DNA of 27,034 nucleotides, taken from NCBI GenBank assembly GCA_023146675.1, contig JAGLBQ010000160.1, positions 1 to 27,034 on the forward strand, read 5' to 3'. The notes beneath the pieces were generated by a model that did not search any database, was not told where the DNA came from, and saw only the letters and a list, made by a program, of their open reading frames with translations. This stretch comes from Cocleimonas sp. Its GTDB lineage: Bacteria > Pseudomonadota > Gammaproteobacteria > Thiotrichales > Thiotrichaceae. This document shows positions 8,525 to 17,123 of the stretch, in pieces; position 1 is the stretch's first letter, and each line of letters opens with the position of its first letter. A program made the position numbers and the translations under genes.

Positions 8525-9688
8525 TTAGCCAATAATTGCTTCACAACCCGATTGCGGCTTTTTAGGAACATTAAACGCCAATAATAAGGATATAACCGCC
8601 ATAACCGCCCCAATATAAAAAACAAGCGCTGGTGATTGCAACCAAAGCACTCCAAACATGACGGGAATAACAACGGCGGCAATATGATTGATGGTAAAAG
8701 ATACCCCTGCCGTTGAGGCTATATCAGCAGGATCAGCAATTTTCTGGAAATAGGTTTTTTGTGCAATTGCCATCGCAAAAAATAGATGATCAAGGATATA
8801 TAAAATAATGGCAATCGTTGCATTCTCAACCAGCGCATAGCCAATAAAAATGGCAATCAAACCAATATATTCGATAATCAAGGCGCGGCGTTCACCAATA
8901 ATACCAATCATTTTACCAATGCGAGGGGCTAAAAAAATATTAAACAGTGCATTCACAAGAAATAGTATTGATATTTCACCGACACTAAAGCCAAATTTTT
9001 CGACCATTAAGAAGCCTGCAAAAACAACAAAAATTTGTCGTCTTGCCCCGCCCATAAATTGCAATGCATAGTAAAGCCAATAACGCTTGCGTAAAATGAG
9101 TGTTTTATGCTGATAGGTTTTTTCAGGAAAAAGGGGGAAATATTGCCAGCTCAATAGCGCGATCACGATTGAAATGCTGCCGCCTAATAAATAGAGCCAC
9201 TTAAAATCAATCTGCAATCCTTCAAATAAAGCCCATACTAAGACAAATGCGATGATTGAAGCGGCTGATTTTGCGGCGATTAGTTGACCAAAAAATTCAG
9301 GGGCTTGTTTTTTATCAATCCATTGTAATGACAGTGAGTTTTGCAGTGTCTCAAGATAATGAAAGCCAATCGACATTAAGATAGTGCTGAGATAAAAACC
9401 AATTGCGATAGGGAAAAAACCAGTCAGTGCTGTTCCTACACCTAGTAAAACAAGTGAAATATAGACCATGCGCTGTTCGCGTATGAGCAGTAAAACAAAG
9501 ATAAGGGTGAATGCTAAAAGCCCTGGTATCTCGCGTAAACTTTGTAAAATACCAATTTCTGAGCCAGTAAAATGGACGCGCTCAATTGCAAAATTATTTA
9601 GTAGGTTGAGCCAGATAGCAAAGCTCATGGCAGTACCCACAGCGATTAATAGTAATAAAAGCTCAGGTGATTTTTTCTTAATTTTCAT
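8525..9688 (-). CDS. Major facilitator superfamily transporter
   Basis: A polytopic inner membrane protein of 387 residues with about 12 hydrophobic helices. It has an MFS-like layout: a short amphipathic start (MKIKKKSPE), a first half with GSEIGILQSLREIPG after helix 1 and a REQR loop, and a central cytoplasmic loop around residues 195-210. It then ends in a short soluble tail. I chose the ATG at 9688; an upstream GTG at 9760 would add 24 residues, but these break the clean N-terminus. It follows the endonuclease V gene on the same strand and may be co-transcribed. Substrate not recognisable. Confidence 0.75.
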   Translation of the reverse strand: MKIKKKSPELLLLLIAVGTAMSFAIWLNLLNNFAIERVHFTGSEIGILQSLREIPGLLAFTLIFVLLLIREQRMVYISLVLLGVGTALTGFFPIAIGFYLSTILMSIGFHYLETLQNSLSLQWIDKKQAPEFFGQLIAAKSAASIIAFVLVWALFEGLQIDFKWLYLLGGSISIVIALLSWQYFPLFPEKTYQHKTLILRKRYWLYYALQFMGGARRQIFVVFAGFLMVEKFGFSVGEISILFLVNALFNIFLAPRIGKMIGIIGERRALIIEYIGLIAIFIGYALVENATIAIILYILDHLFFAMAIAQKTYFQKIADPADIASTAGVSFTINHIAAVVIPVMFGVLWLQSPALVFYIGAVMAVISLLLAFNVPKKPQSGCEAIIG

Positions 9689-9781
9689 GAATATGTCATT
9701 CTGTAAAAGGCGGGCAAGTATAACAGAAAACAGAAAAGGGGAATCCACCTTCCTAAGCACAAAAGAAGGCGAAATAAGGTG

Positions 9782-10285
9782 CTAAAACGCAATCCCACGG
9801 CATAATTGATCAACCTGCCTTAATAACGTTGGGATTCGATGTTGTCCATGCATTGTCGCTATTTTTTCCTTTGCTTCGCCTAAAGGAATATCAATGGCAG
9901 TGATATAAAGTGGCTTTGTGCTTGTCCCTCTTCGTATTTTATAGTCAGGTGTTATCTCATTAAATGCTTTTTTGGCAACACCAATAATAGGGATGTTGCC
10001 ATTCAAGTGATCATATAAATACTTTCCCAGCCCTGCCTTAGAGTGACCACCAAGAAACACATAGCCATCAATAATAATGAGCTCTGGCGTTATAGAATGC
10101 GCTTCTAGCAAATTCAGGATACAAGGAAGCTCTCTTTTATAAAACTTTCCTGGTTCATACGCTTGAATATTCTCAGTGTGAGTGAGGTATTTTTGTGAGA
10201 TTTCTGAGCTATTCCAATGCTTAAAGAGGATACCCGCACATAAGGCGCTGTTATCTGTATATTGAACATCGACAACTAATTTCAT
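9782..10285 (-). CDS. Short, divergent endonuclease V family protein
   Basis: A 167-residue member of the endonuclease V (Nfi) family, which nicks DNA or RNA near deaminated adenine (inosine). The three metal-binding acidic residues are recognisable: Asp6 in VDVQY, Glu52 in YEPGKFYKRE (matching YxPGxxxFRE) and Asp73 in IIIDG. The IIGVAKK segment (Lys105-Lys106) and a C-terminal HRIPTLLRQVDQL, like the family's RxPxPxRxAD motif, are also present. It is shorter than the roughly 220-residue E. coli enzyme: about 30 N-terminal residues before the first Asp are missing, and the DGxGxxHPRxxG loop is replaced by DGYVFLGGHSKAG. It starts five bases after the stop of the ankyrin gene, so translation is probably coupled. 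Activity on inosine is likely but not certain. Confidence 0.75.
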   Translation of the reverse strand: MKLVVDVQYTDNSALCAGILFKHWNSSEISQKYLTHTENIQAYEPGKFYKRELPCILNLLEAHSITPELIIIDGYVFLGGHSKAGLGKYLYDHLNGNIPIIGVAKKAFNEITPDYKIRRGTSTKPLYITAIDIPLGEAKEKIATMHGQHRIPTLLRQVDQLCRGIAF

Positions 10286-10290
10286 CCTTG

Positions 10291-12114
10291 CTACTGACTC
10301 CTAATCGGTCTTACTCGAACATGCTCAGGGTTTGCGCCTAATTGTGCCGCGGTCAAACCACCTTTTTGTTTGATCAATCGAGCCAAAGCCCTTAAACCCC
10401 GCTTATTGGCAATATCCAGCGCAGATTCCCTTGCATTGTTGACGACATTAACCCGAGCGCCCTTATTAATAAGTAGCCTAGCAATTTGTGGTCTGCGCCA
10501 TGAGAGCGCATCTAATAAGGGTGTTGTGCCGCCATAACGTGAGTTGGTGTTTGGTATTGCCCCCTTGCTTAATAATAATCGTACAATTGGCAGATTTTGT
10601 AAAAGTACGGCGCTATGTAATGGCGTTTGTCCTGCGTTATTCGCTAAATTGATATTGGTTTTATAGGGTAATAAGGTTTGTATCAAGGCGATGTTTTTTT
10701 TGTGAATGGCGATAAGTAACGGTGTTTGATGTGAAGAATTGCGTGCATTGGGGTTTGCACCTGCTTTTAGCAAGATTTGCATTAACTGCCTATCTGCTTT
10801 GCGTGTTGCGATGTGTAAAGCTGTTTCTTGAGTGTAATTTGTCAGCTTTAATTTGGCACCCGAATTAACGAGTAGCTGAACCAGCTTGGGACGCACCTGT
10901 TCTACTGCACGAATTAATGGCGTCGTTCCTGATTTCACTAAATTAACATTAGCACCTGCCTTAATTAACAATTGACTATAGCGAAGATCTTTTTTTGACA
11001 TGGCAAGTTCCAGATTGCTACTTCCAGGTCGTCTGGGTTCATTTGCTTTAGCGTGATGCGCTAATAATAGTTTTACAAACCCTAGTTTTTCATGGCGAAT
11101 AGCACGAGAAAGCAGGGACTCGCTACGATAGTGATGATTAGCCTTTGCGCCTAAAGAAAATAACACCTTTGCCATATTAAGATTGCCTGCATCAAGTGCC
11201 TTATACAGAGCGGGTTCACCACGTTTAGGATTTAAATTAGCCCCAGAAGAAACCAGTAATCGCAGTGCGCGTTCATCTTTTTTAGCAAGCGCTTTGTCAA
11301 CAAGCGGATCATAGTTGAATTTTTTTCGCTGTTTAGCATGGCGCAACAATTTTTGCAGTAAGTTATAGTGAGTCGGCTCGCTGCGGATAATACTTTCAAA
11401 TAGACCGCTAAAATTATTAAGTGCATGCACATCCGCACCCTGATTAAGAATTAAATGAGTAATCTTCCATTTTCCTTGCTGTATTGCACGAGAGAGAATG
11501 ATATTGCCACGATAATGAATCGCGCGCGGCTCAATCGTCAATAGCTTTTGTACGGCTGAGACCTGATTACGTCGTGCCGCCAATTCCATCACATAACCCA
11601 CCGAAATGATTTTAGCGCGCTGTGCAAAAGGTAGTTGTAGATAACGATTAGGATAATGGCTAGAAAAAGAAGTGCGATTAATCAAATTGGCAAAATAACC
11701 CGCATCAGGCGATGCCCCACGTGATAGCAACCAGTTGACCATTGTGCTGTTATATTGCGACAAGGCAACATCAAAGGCAGTGCCGCTAGCAAATTGAGAG
11801 CGCTTATTACCTGACATAAAAGGAGAGTCAATATCTGCTCTAACCCGTGTCTTGTCAATCACATAGCGGTTGGATGAACGATAATCGACGGGGACACCAC
11901 CTCGAGATAATAATTGTTTGGCTTTATGTAATTGGCTACGTGAAACCGCCAAAAGAAACTGGTCACCCGCAGGCAAAATATCCTCTGAACAGGGCGTTAA
12001 TTTTTCTTTGGCTATTGTGCAAGTAGCACTGAAGGCGCTTGTTTGTAATCCTAATAATGTTAGGAATAAAGAAATAATTAACAGTAATCTAATGGGCATC
12101 CCTTGTAGCAACAT
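10291..12114 (-). CDS. Secreted ankyrin-repeat protein
   Basis: A 607-residue protein with an N-terminal signal peptide (hydrophobic residues 8-25, cleavage near AFSA|TC) and no lipobox, so it is predicted periplasmic or surface-located. Cys32 and Cys42 may form a disulfide. From about residue 55 to 590 it is an almost continuous ankyrin solenoid, most regular in the C-terminal half (TPLIRAVEQ, ETALHIATRK, TPLHSAVLLQ, TPLLDALSWR). Ankyrin arrays bind proteins; the partner is unknown. The start is supported by AAGGA about eight bases upstream. It heads a tight minus-strand group with the endonuclease V gene (five-base gap) and then the MFS gene. Its last two repeats resemble those of the ankyrin lipoprotein at 6459-7385, suggesting related origin. 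Confidence 0.82.
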   Translation of the reverse strand: MLLQGMPIRLLLIISLFLTLLGLQTSAFSATCTIAKEKLTPCSEDILPAGDQFLLAVSRSQLHKAKQLLSRGGVPVDYRSSNRYVIDKTRVRADIDSPFMSGNKRSQFASGTAFDVALSQYNSTMVNWLLSRGASPDAGYFANLINRTSFSSHYPNRYLQLPFAQRAKIISVGYVMELAARRNQVSAVQKLLTIEPRAIHYRGNIILSRAIQQGKWKITHLILNQGADVHALNNFSGLFESIIRSEPTHYNLLQKLLRHAKQRKKFNYDPLVDKALAKKDERALRLLVSSGANLNPKRGEPALYKALDAGNLNMAKVLFSLGAKANHHYRSESLLSRAIRHEKLGFVKLLLAHHAKANEPRRPGSSNLELAMSKKDLRYSQLLIKAGANVNLVKSGTTPLIRAVEQVRPKLVQLLVNSGAKLKLTNYTQETALHIATRKADRQLMQILLKAGANPNARNSSHQTPLLIAIHKKNIALIQTLLPYKTNINLANNAGQTPLHSAVLLQNLPIVRLLLSKGAIPNTNSRYGGTTPLLDALSWRRPQIARLLINKGARVNVVNNARESALDIANKRGLRALARLIKQKGGLTAAQLGANPEHVRVRPIRSQ

Positions 12115-12289
12115 ATTATTTTCCTTTTTATGGGTTGAAATTGGATGATTTCTAACTTATATAAAAAAGATAATCTTATCAAGGAATAAAAAAAATTTAT
12201 GCGCTAATCTAGCATTCTACTTTGTTGCTGTAATCTAGTGAACTCACTTTATTAGCCGCATAAAGAATATTATGAGTAATTAATGAACA

Positions 12290-12940
12290 CTATTCTTGTG
12301 TAAATAACGGCATATAATCAGCCCCTAAGTGTATTGCTAAATCACGTGCCTTATTTAATTTTATAGCTGATTTTTCACTATCCAACACCCATATTTCAAC
12401 CTCATTATCGAGCCTAATATCATCCAGTTTATCCCGACTACGACCATCACTAATAATAAATAGTTTCTGTTTTTCAGCAGGTTTTTCTTGCCCCCTTTTC
12501 GCAATATAATGACGAATTTCTAATAATGCCAATCGTAGTGGTGTACCACCGCCAGCCTGAATACTACTTAATATTTTATCTAGACTAAATGGTACTTTAC
12601 TGTCGCTGACCACCCAGTCAGTGCGTTGATTACCAAAACAAAGCAAGGTAATGCGTTGCCGTTGTTGATAAAAATACTCACATAATGACAACACCACAGC
12701 TTTTGCATCACTTAATTGCTCACTTGCAAGGGTTGAGCCAGAGGTATCTAAGGCTATAATATTTAATATAGTTTCTGCTTTACTTTGACGATGATAAATA
12801 GCGGTAGATAATTTGGGATGATTATCAGAATGCACCAGCGTAGCTTGCCAGTTAATGCGCAGTGCTGCTTTGTGATTGCCTGATTGTTTGGAATAAAGAC
12901 CTTGTCGCTGTTGTTTACTTTCTGAGATAAGGTGTTGCAT
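12290..12940 (-). CDS. VWA-domain protein resembling chelatase subunit D C-terminus
   Basis: A 216-residue protein whose main part is a von Willebrand A domain with a complete metal-ion-dependent adhesion site: Asp65-Ser67-Ser69 in ALDTSGST, Thr133 in GGGTPL, and Asp165 in IISDGRSRD. Just before it comes RQSKAETILNIIALD, as in the integrin-I domain of BchD/ChlD. In magnesium and cobalt chelatases this domain couples the AAA+ ring to the large catalytic subunit (BchH/CobN). It begins five bases after the AAA+ gene. Together the two proteins resemble one BchD/ChlD split after its linker. No BchH or CobN gene is in the window, so the metal or client is unknown. Confidence 0.75.
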   Translation of the reverse strand: MQHLISESKQQRQGLYSKQSGNHKAALRINWQATLVHSDNHPKLSTAIYHRQSKAETILNIIALDTSGSTLASEQLSDAKAVVLSLCEYFYQQRQRITLLCFGNQRTDWVVSDSKVPFSLDKILSSIQAGGGTPLRLALLEIRHYIAKRGQEKPAEKQKLFIISDGRSRDKLDDIRLDNEVEIWVLDSEKSAIKLNKARDLAIHLGADYMPLFTQE

Positions 12941-12945
12941 TTTTT

Positions 12946-14028
12946 TTATTGTTTTTTTTTCTGAGCCAAAGAAAGTTGATGGCTAAACTTAGCAGGATCT
13001 AACTGGCGGCTCAAACCAATTGCTACATCTTCAACGGGCATTTCACCCCAATCCCCCTGAGGTGATTGCTCCTCAGAGCCGCTACTTTGCGCACTTTGTT
13101 GAGGTGTTGAGTAATTATTCTCTTGAGGTTTTTTTTCAGATGAATTCTGAGCGAGTTTTTGTTGCGGTTCTTCTTGCTGACGATGGGCTAACACTAGATC
13201 AGTGACCGCATTAATATCCTCATCCAGAATATTGTTACCACCACGAATAGCAGCATGCGCTCTAGCTGCACGGAATAAAGCCAAATCAGCGCGTACGCCC
13301 TCAACCCCTGCCTGTAGACAACGCTGCGCAATTTCTAATTTAGATTCAGCCGATGCGTTAACTTGTTTTAAACGTTGAGAGGCATCATGTAACAACTGTC
13401 TGATGATGCTTTGACGCTCCGCATACTGTTCGCAAAAATCAAGGGGATCATGATCAAATGCCAAACGAGACTCGACAATCGCCATACGCTGTTGCAAATC
13501 AGGATTGTCATGGATTTCAACGGATAAACCAAAGCGATCTAATAACTGAGGACGTAATGCGCCCTCTTCGGGATTCATCGAACCGATCAGCACAAACTGT
13601 GCCTTATGCTGATGAGAAATACCATCACGCTCAACATAATTCACCCCTGATGCACTCACATCCAATAATAAATCCACCAAATGATCAGGCAGTAAATTAA
13701 TTTCATCCACATATAAAACGCCACCATGCGCCTGTGCAAACAAGCCTGGCGAAAACTTCAAACCACCCTTTGCTAACGCATATTCGACATCTAAGGAACC
13801 TAATAAACGATCCTCACTCACCCCTAGAGGGCAATTCACAAAAGCACGATGATGTAGTAGCAAATCAGCCAAAGAACGCGCAAGGGTAGATTTAGCTATG
13901 CCGCGATTGCCGCTAATTAAAACGCCTCCCAACGATGGATCGCAAGCAGCAAGTAGTAAGGCTGTTTTTAATTTATCCTGTCCGATAACGGCAGAAAAAG
14001 GGAAGTGGGGAATTTGAGAGTTAGACAT
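12946..14028 (-). CDS. BchI/ChlI-like AAA+ ATPase with ChlD-type linker
   Basis: A 360-residue AAA+ protein of the magnesium chelatase I/D class. Visible motifs are Walker A SGNRGIAKST (Lys46), the family-specific LLGSLD (75-80) followed by FSPGLFAQAHGGVLYVDE with Walker B Asp108-Glu109, the sensor-1 segment GSMNPEEG (Asn152) and LLDRFG (Arg165). Residues about 285-330 are a Gln/Ser/Pro/Glu-rich low-complexity linker as in ChlD, then a short tail ending KKKQ. The VWA partner gene follows after five bases. Likely role: ATP-driven remodelling partner of a metal chelatase, most plausibly cobalt insertion with a CobN encoded elsewhere. A MoxR/VWA-like chaperone role is possible, but the LLGSLD and FSPGL motifs favour the chelatase class. 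Confidence 0.82.
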   Translation of the reverse strand: MSNSQIPHFPFSAVIGQDKLKTALLLAACDPSLGGVLISGNRGIAKSTLARSLADLLLHHRAFVNCPLGVSEDRLLGSLDVEYALAKGGLKFSPGLFAQAHGGVLYVDEINLLPDHLVDLLLDVSASGVNYVERDGISHQHKAQFVLIGSMNPEEGALRPQLLDRFGLSVEIHDNPDLQQRMAIVESRLAFDHDPLDFCEQYAERQSIIRQLLHDASQRLKQVNASAESKLEIAQRCLQAGVEGVRADLALFRAARAHAAIRGGNNILDEDINAVTDLVLAHRQQEEPQQKLAQNSSEKKPQENNYSTPQQSAQSSGSEEQSPQGDWGEMPVEDVAIGLSRQLDPAKFSHQLSLAQKKKQ

Positions 14029-14497
14029 TTTCTTAGTATAGCAATTTGTGAATAGGAGTTATGCATGTATTAATTTTTTGCTCAGGCTTGAGTTAACATT
14101 GCTACATTTACAATCTATTTTGAATCAGTAGATGCTTGTATATCAAAAGGTAGATACGGAAGCTATTGACAATACAATCTTTAAAGTGCAGGTGAAAATA
14201 TAAAAACCGATATTTTACAATAGGTTATCATATTCAAAAGAAAAACTGTTCTATTAATGTGCGTTTGTAAACGCTCGCATCTAGCTATTTTGGGGTATAC
14301 TATTTCTGCTCGTCTTGAAAATTATCTTAACTACCCTATTATATTATTTAATAGCGTATTAATAGATTTTTTCTGGTTCAGAATATTTACTTTGTCCTTA
14401 ATAGTACTGAATCAGTGACGTCATTACAGATATAGCTGATCGTTATCAATTAAGTACGATCTATATTCAGGTGTAATACCCAACAAAGGAGATAAGC
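14029..14497. other. AT-rich intergenic region upstream of kbp
   Basis: 469 bases between divergent genes with no supported open frame. It holds a perfect palindrome TGACGTCA (14416-14423), an inverted repeat GATCGT/ACGATC (14438-14443 and 14456-14461) close upstream of kbp, and a GCGTTT-GT-AAACGC hairpin (14261-14274). The first two could be operators for the kbp gene; I cannot name a regulator or place a convincing -35/-10 pair. Confidence 0.35.
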
Positions 14498-14938
14498 ATG
14501 GGACTATTTGATTTTGCTAAAGATTTTGGAAATAAAATATTTGGTGGCGATGATGATACCGATACAGCAAGCCAAAAATTGCAAGCACATATTGAAGAAG
14601 ACAATCCAGGAGTGGATGGTTTAAAAATTTCTATTGAAGATGGTGTAGCGACTATTAGTGGTGAGGCAGATTCGCCAAGTGCTTATGAAAAAGCGGTGCT
14701 GATGGCAGGTAATGCGCTCGGCGTAGAGTCTGTTGAAGCAGGGGGTCTGTCTTCTCCTGAACAAACCATTGAGGTAAATTATTACGAAATTCAAAAAGGC
14801 GATAGTCTGTGGAAAATTGCAGATAAGTTTTATGGTGATGGAAGTAAATACACCACAATTTTTGAAGAAAATCTTGAGGTAATTAAAGATCCTGATAAGA
14901 TTTTCCCAGGGCAAAAAATTCGCATTCCAATGAACTAA
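14498..14938 (+). CDS. kbp: Kbp/YgaU-like BON-LysM potassium-binding protein
   Basis: A 146-residue cytoplasmic protein. It matches E. coli Kbp (YgaU, 149 residues) in length and layout: a MGLFDFAKDFGNKIF start, a BON domain (about 25-88, with ISIEDGVATISGEA) and a LysM domain (about 95-144, YEIQKGDSLWKIADKFYG ... PDKIFPGQKIRIP). Kbp binds potassium ions and changes conformation, helping adaptation to high external K+. There is no signal peptide, consistent with a cytosolic site. A strong ribosome binding site AAAGGAG precedes the ATG. The next gene on the same strand is a YidB-like protein. Confidence 0.87.
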   Translation: MGLFDFAKDFGNKIFGGDDDTDTASQKLQAHIEEDNPGVDGLKISIEDGVATISGEADSPSAYEKAVLMAGNALGVESVEAGGLSSPEQTIEVNYYEIQKGDSLWKIADKFYGDGSKYTTIFEENLEVIKDPDKIFPGQKIRIPMN

Positions 14939-15019
14939 ATTCAATAATTCTGTAAGTAGCTTACTTGCAGAATTTAGTCATGTTTCAAATACACATTATA
15001 AACAAACAGGTAGATATTT

Positions 15020-15466
15020 ATGGATATGGGTGACTTAATCAAGATGGGCGCAACAATGTTCATCAAGAGTAAACTAAGTGGTGATAACGGTAGTGGGCTT
15101 GATCTTGGTAGTCTAACATCTGCGCTTTCTGGATTGGCGGGTGGCAGTAATAGTGGGGGCGGACTTGATATAGGTTCTATCCTTGGCAATATGCAATCTG
15201 GCGGCATGGCGGATATGGCAGCTTCATGGTTAGGTGATGGGGCTAATGCTGATGTTTCAAGTAGCCAAATAACCGATATTTTTGGTCAAGATAAAATTTC
15301 TGACTTCGCATCGAAACTTGGCTTAAGCGAAGATGAAGCGGTTGGCGGATTACGTGATGCACTTCCTGGAATGGTTGACAAAGCGAGTAGTGGTGGATCA
15401 ATTCTAGACTCTATCGGCGGCATCGAAGGCGCTTTAGGTATGGCTAGTAAAATGTTTGGGCGTTAA
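15020..15466 (+). CDS. YidB/DUF937-like glycine-rich protein
   Basis: A 148-residue protein with a Gly/Ser/Leu-rich first half (about 20-75). Its second half matches the YidB/DUF937 pattern: ASWLGDG, SSSQITDIFG, KISDFASKLGLSEDEA, LRDALPGMVDKAS and a GGIEGALGMASKMFG ending. E. coli YidB has the same order (WL, LESALG, LGQKLGV, LP.ID). The function of this family is not established. No signal peptide or membrane helix is evident. A terminator hairpin follows within 20 bases of the stop. It lies 80 bases after kbp and probably shares its transcript. Confidence 0.7.
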   Translation: MDMGDLIKMGATMFIKSKLSGDNGSGLDLGSLTSALSGLAGGSNSGGGLDIGSILGNMQSGGMADMAASWLGDGANADVSSSQITDIFGQDKISDFASKLGLSEDEAVGGLRDALPGMVDKASSGGSILDSIGGIEGALGMASKMFGR

Positions 15467-15484
15467 AACGCATTGTTAGTTTTT

Positions 15485-15514
15485 AAAAGCCACCTTTTAT
15501 AGGTGGCTTTTTTT
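15485..15514 (+). terminator. Rho-independent terminator
   Basis: AAAAGCCACCT and AGGTGGCTTTT form a strong stem with a short loop, directly followed by a T run. It should end the kbp/YidB-like transcript. Because the A tract also precedes the stem, it could work in both directions. Confidence 0.85.
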
Positions 15515-15525
15515 ATGGTGATCCT

Positions 15526-15930
15526 ATGGATAATTCAAATTTCAACACGCTCTTCAATCTCTTTTTTTCCATTGCCGCATTTGCAGCCGTCTTTTTGATT
15601 GGTTATATCAGAGAAATATTAAAACAACGCAATACCCTTTTTAATGATGCTGAAACCACCACAGGTACTGTGCTTTCCGTTACACGAAAACAAAGCCTAA
15701 GCTTACCCGTCATCGAATATGAAAATAATGGCAAAACTATTCAGTTTACCTCGGCGGTCACGGCTGAAAGTATCAAAGAAGGGCAAAGGATAGAACTACA
15801 AATAGCGGCTGATGGAACAGCGCGTATAAAATCACCTGTCAGTAATTTTATGTTGCATATATTAAGTGCTTCAATGCTCTTGTTTTTTATACTAGGATGT
15901 TTTTTTGTTTACAATAAATTTCTCCTATGA
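15526..15930 (+). CDS. Small membrane protein, DUF3592-like
   Basis: A 134-residue protein with two hydrophobic helices (about 4-26 and 107-130). Between them is a beta-rich soluble domain containing TTGTVLSVTRKQ, PVIEYENNGKTIQFTS and VTAESIKEGQRIELQI, the pattern of DUF3592 proteins, whose function is unknown. The ATG follows the terminator by 11 bases, and the stop overlaps the dapC start (ATGA), so translation of the two is probably coupled. The promoter must lie within or before the terminator region, or transcription reads through. Confidence 0.65.
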   Translation: MDNSNFNTLFNLFFSIAAFAAVFLIGYIREILKQRNTLFNDAETTTGTVLSVTRKQSLSLPVIEYENNGKTIQFTSAVTAESIKEGQRIELQIAADGTARIKSPVSNFMLHILSASMLLFFILGCFFVYNKFLL

Positions 15931-17120
15931 ATCCTGATCTAAATAAACTACAACCTTACCCCTTCCAACGTATCAATGAACTCAAAGCAGGTATTACACC
16001 GCCTGCGGATAAGCCCTTAGTTTCATTAGCTATTGGTGAACCAAAGCATCCAACACCTGAGATTATTCTTAATACACTCCGTGATAATTTATTAGGTGTC
16101 GCCAACTACCCACTCACCAAAGGCAGTGTAGAATTGCGTCAGGCAATTGCTAGCTGGCTTATGCGTCGTTTTAATTTATCAGCAAACTCCGTCGATAGTG
16201 AAACACAAGTAGTTCCCGTAAATGGTACGCGTGAAGCACTATTCGCCTTTGCTCAAGCAGTAGTTGATCGGAGTAAACATGCCAAGGTTCTCATGCCAAA
16301 CCCTTTCTATCAAATATACGAAGGAGCCGCATTACTTGCAGGAGCAGAACCCATTTATCTCCCTTGCAACTCAGAGAACAACTTTAATCCAGACTTTGAT
16401 GCGGTCGATGATAAAACATGGGATGACTGTCAGTTAATTTATCTATGCAGTCCAGGCAATCCAACAGGGGCAGTGGTTGGTGCAGAGCAAATGAAACAAC
16501 TGCTGCATCTAGCAGAAAAGCATGACTTTATTATTGCCAGCGATGAGTGCTACTCAGAAATTTATTCAGATGAAAGCAACCCACCGGTAGGACTATTAGA
16601 AGTTGCTGCACAAACAGGCAATACTGACTATAAACGCTGCGTTGTCTTCCATAGCCTTTCCAAGCGTTCCAATGCGCCCGGTTTACGCTCAGGATTTATA
16701 GCTGGTGATGCTGAGATTCTAACTAAATTTTTGCTTTATCGAACCTATCACGGATGTGCCATGCCGCCGCCAACACAAGCTGCCAGTGTAGCCGCATGGA
16801 ATGATGAAAAACATGTGATCGATAACCGTGAGCAATATCGACAAAAGTTTGCAGCAGTATTAAGTATTCTAGCGCCGATAATGGATGTCAAACAACCCGA
16901 TGCCAGCTTCTATCTCTGGGCAGGAACAGAAAAAAATGATGAGACATTTACCCGCGAACTCTATGCACAACAGCATCTTAATGTCGTTCCTGGTAGTTAT
17001 CTCTCCCGAAAAGTGAATGGGATAAACCTAGGAGAGAATCGTGTGCGTTTAGCACTAGTTGCAAGCTTGGATGACTGTATTGAGGCTGCCAATAGAATTA
17101 AGGCATTTGTTGATGGCTAA
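15927..17120 (+). CDS. dapC: Succinyldiaminopimelate transaminase
   Basis: A 397-residue fold-type I PLP aminotransferase. The N-terminus MNPDLNKLQPYPFQRINELK and LAIGEPKHPTPE are characteristic of proteobacterial DapC, which makes N-succinyl-L,L-2,6-diaminopimelate from the 6-oxo precursor and glutamate in lysine and peptidoglycan synthesis. Active-site features are CSPGNPTG (174-181), SDECYSEIY (205-213, Asp206 contacting the PLP ring nitrogen), the Schiff-base lysine Lys246 in HSLSKRSNAPG, and the C-terminal arginine in ENRVRLALV that binds the substrate carboxylate. Start codon overlaps the preceding stop by four bases. The 3' end meets the convergent msrQ gene with three bases between. 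Confidence 0.9.
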   Translation: MNPDLNKLQPYPFQRINELKAGITPPADKPLVSLAIGEPKHPTPEIILNTLRDNLLGVANYPLTKGSVELRQAIASWLMRRFNLSANSVDSETQVVPVNGTREALFAFAQAVVDRSKHAKVLMPNPFYQIYEGAALLAGAEPIYLPCNSENNFNPDFDAVDDKTWDDCQLIYLCSPGNPTGAVVGAEQMKQLLHLAEKHDFIIASDECYSEIYSDESNPPVGLLEVAAQTGNTDYKRCVVFHSLSKRSNAPGLRSGFIAGDAEILTKFLLYRTYHGCAMPPPTQAASVAAWNDEKHVIDNREQYRQKFAAVLSILAPIMDVKQPDASFYLWAGTEKNDETFTRELYAQQHLNVVPGSYLSRKVNGINLGENRVRLALVASLDDCIEAANRIKAFVDG

Positions 17121-17123
17121 TTA

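Noticed and set aside
9688..9760. GTG at 9760 as the start of the MFS transporter
   Set aside because: The extra 24 residues contain a misplaced hydrophobic stretch before the clean MKIKKK start; the ATG at 9688 fits the family better.
14621..15207. Minus-strand frames opposite kbp and the YidB-like gene
   Set aside because: Kbp and YidB-like proteins are recognisable on the plus strand; the antisense frames have no family features.
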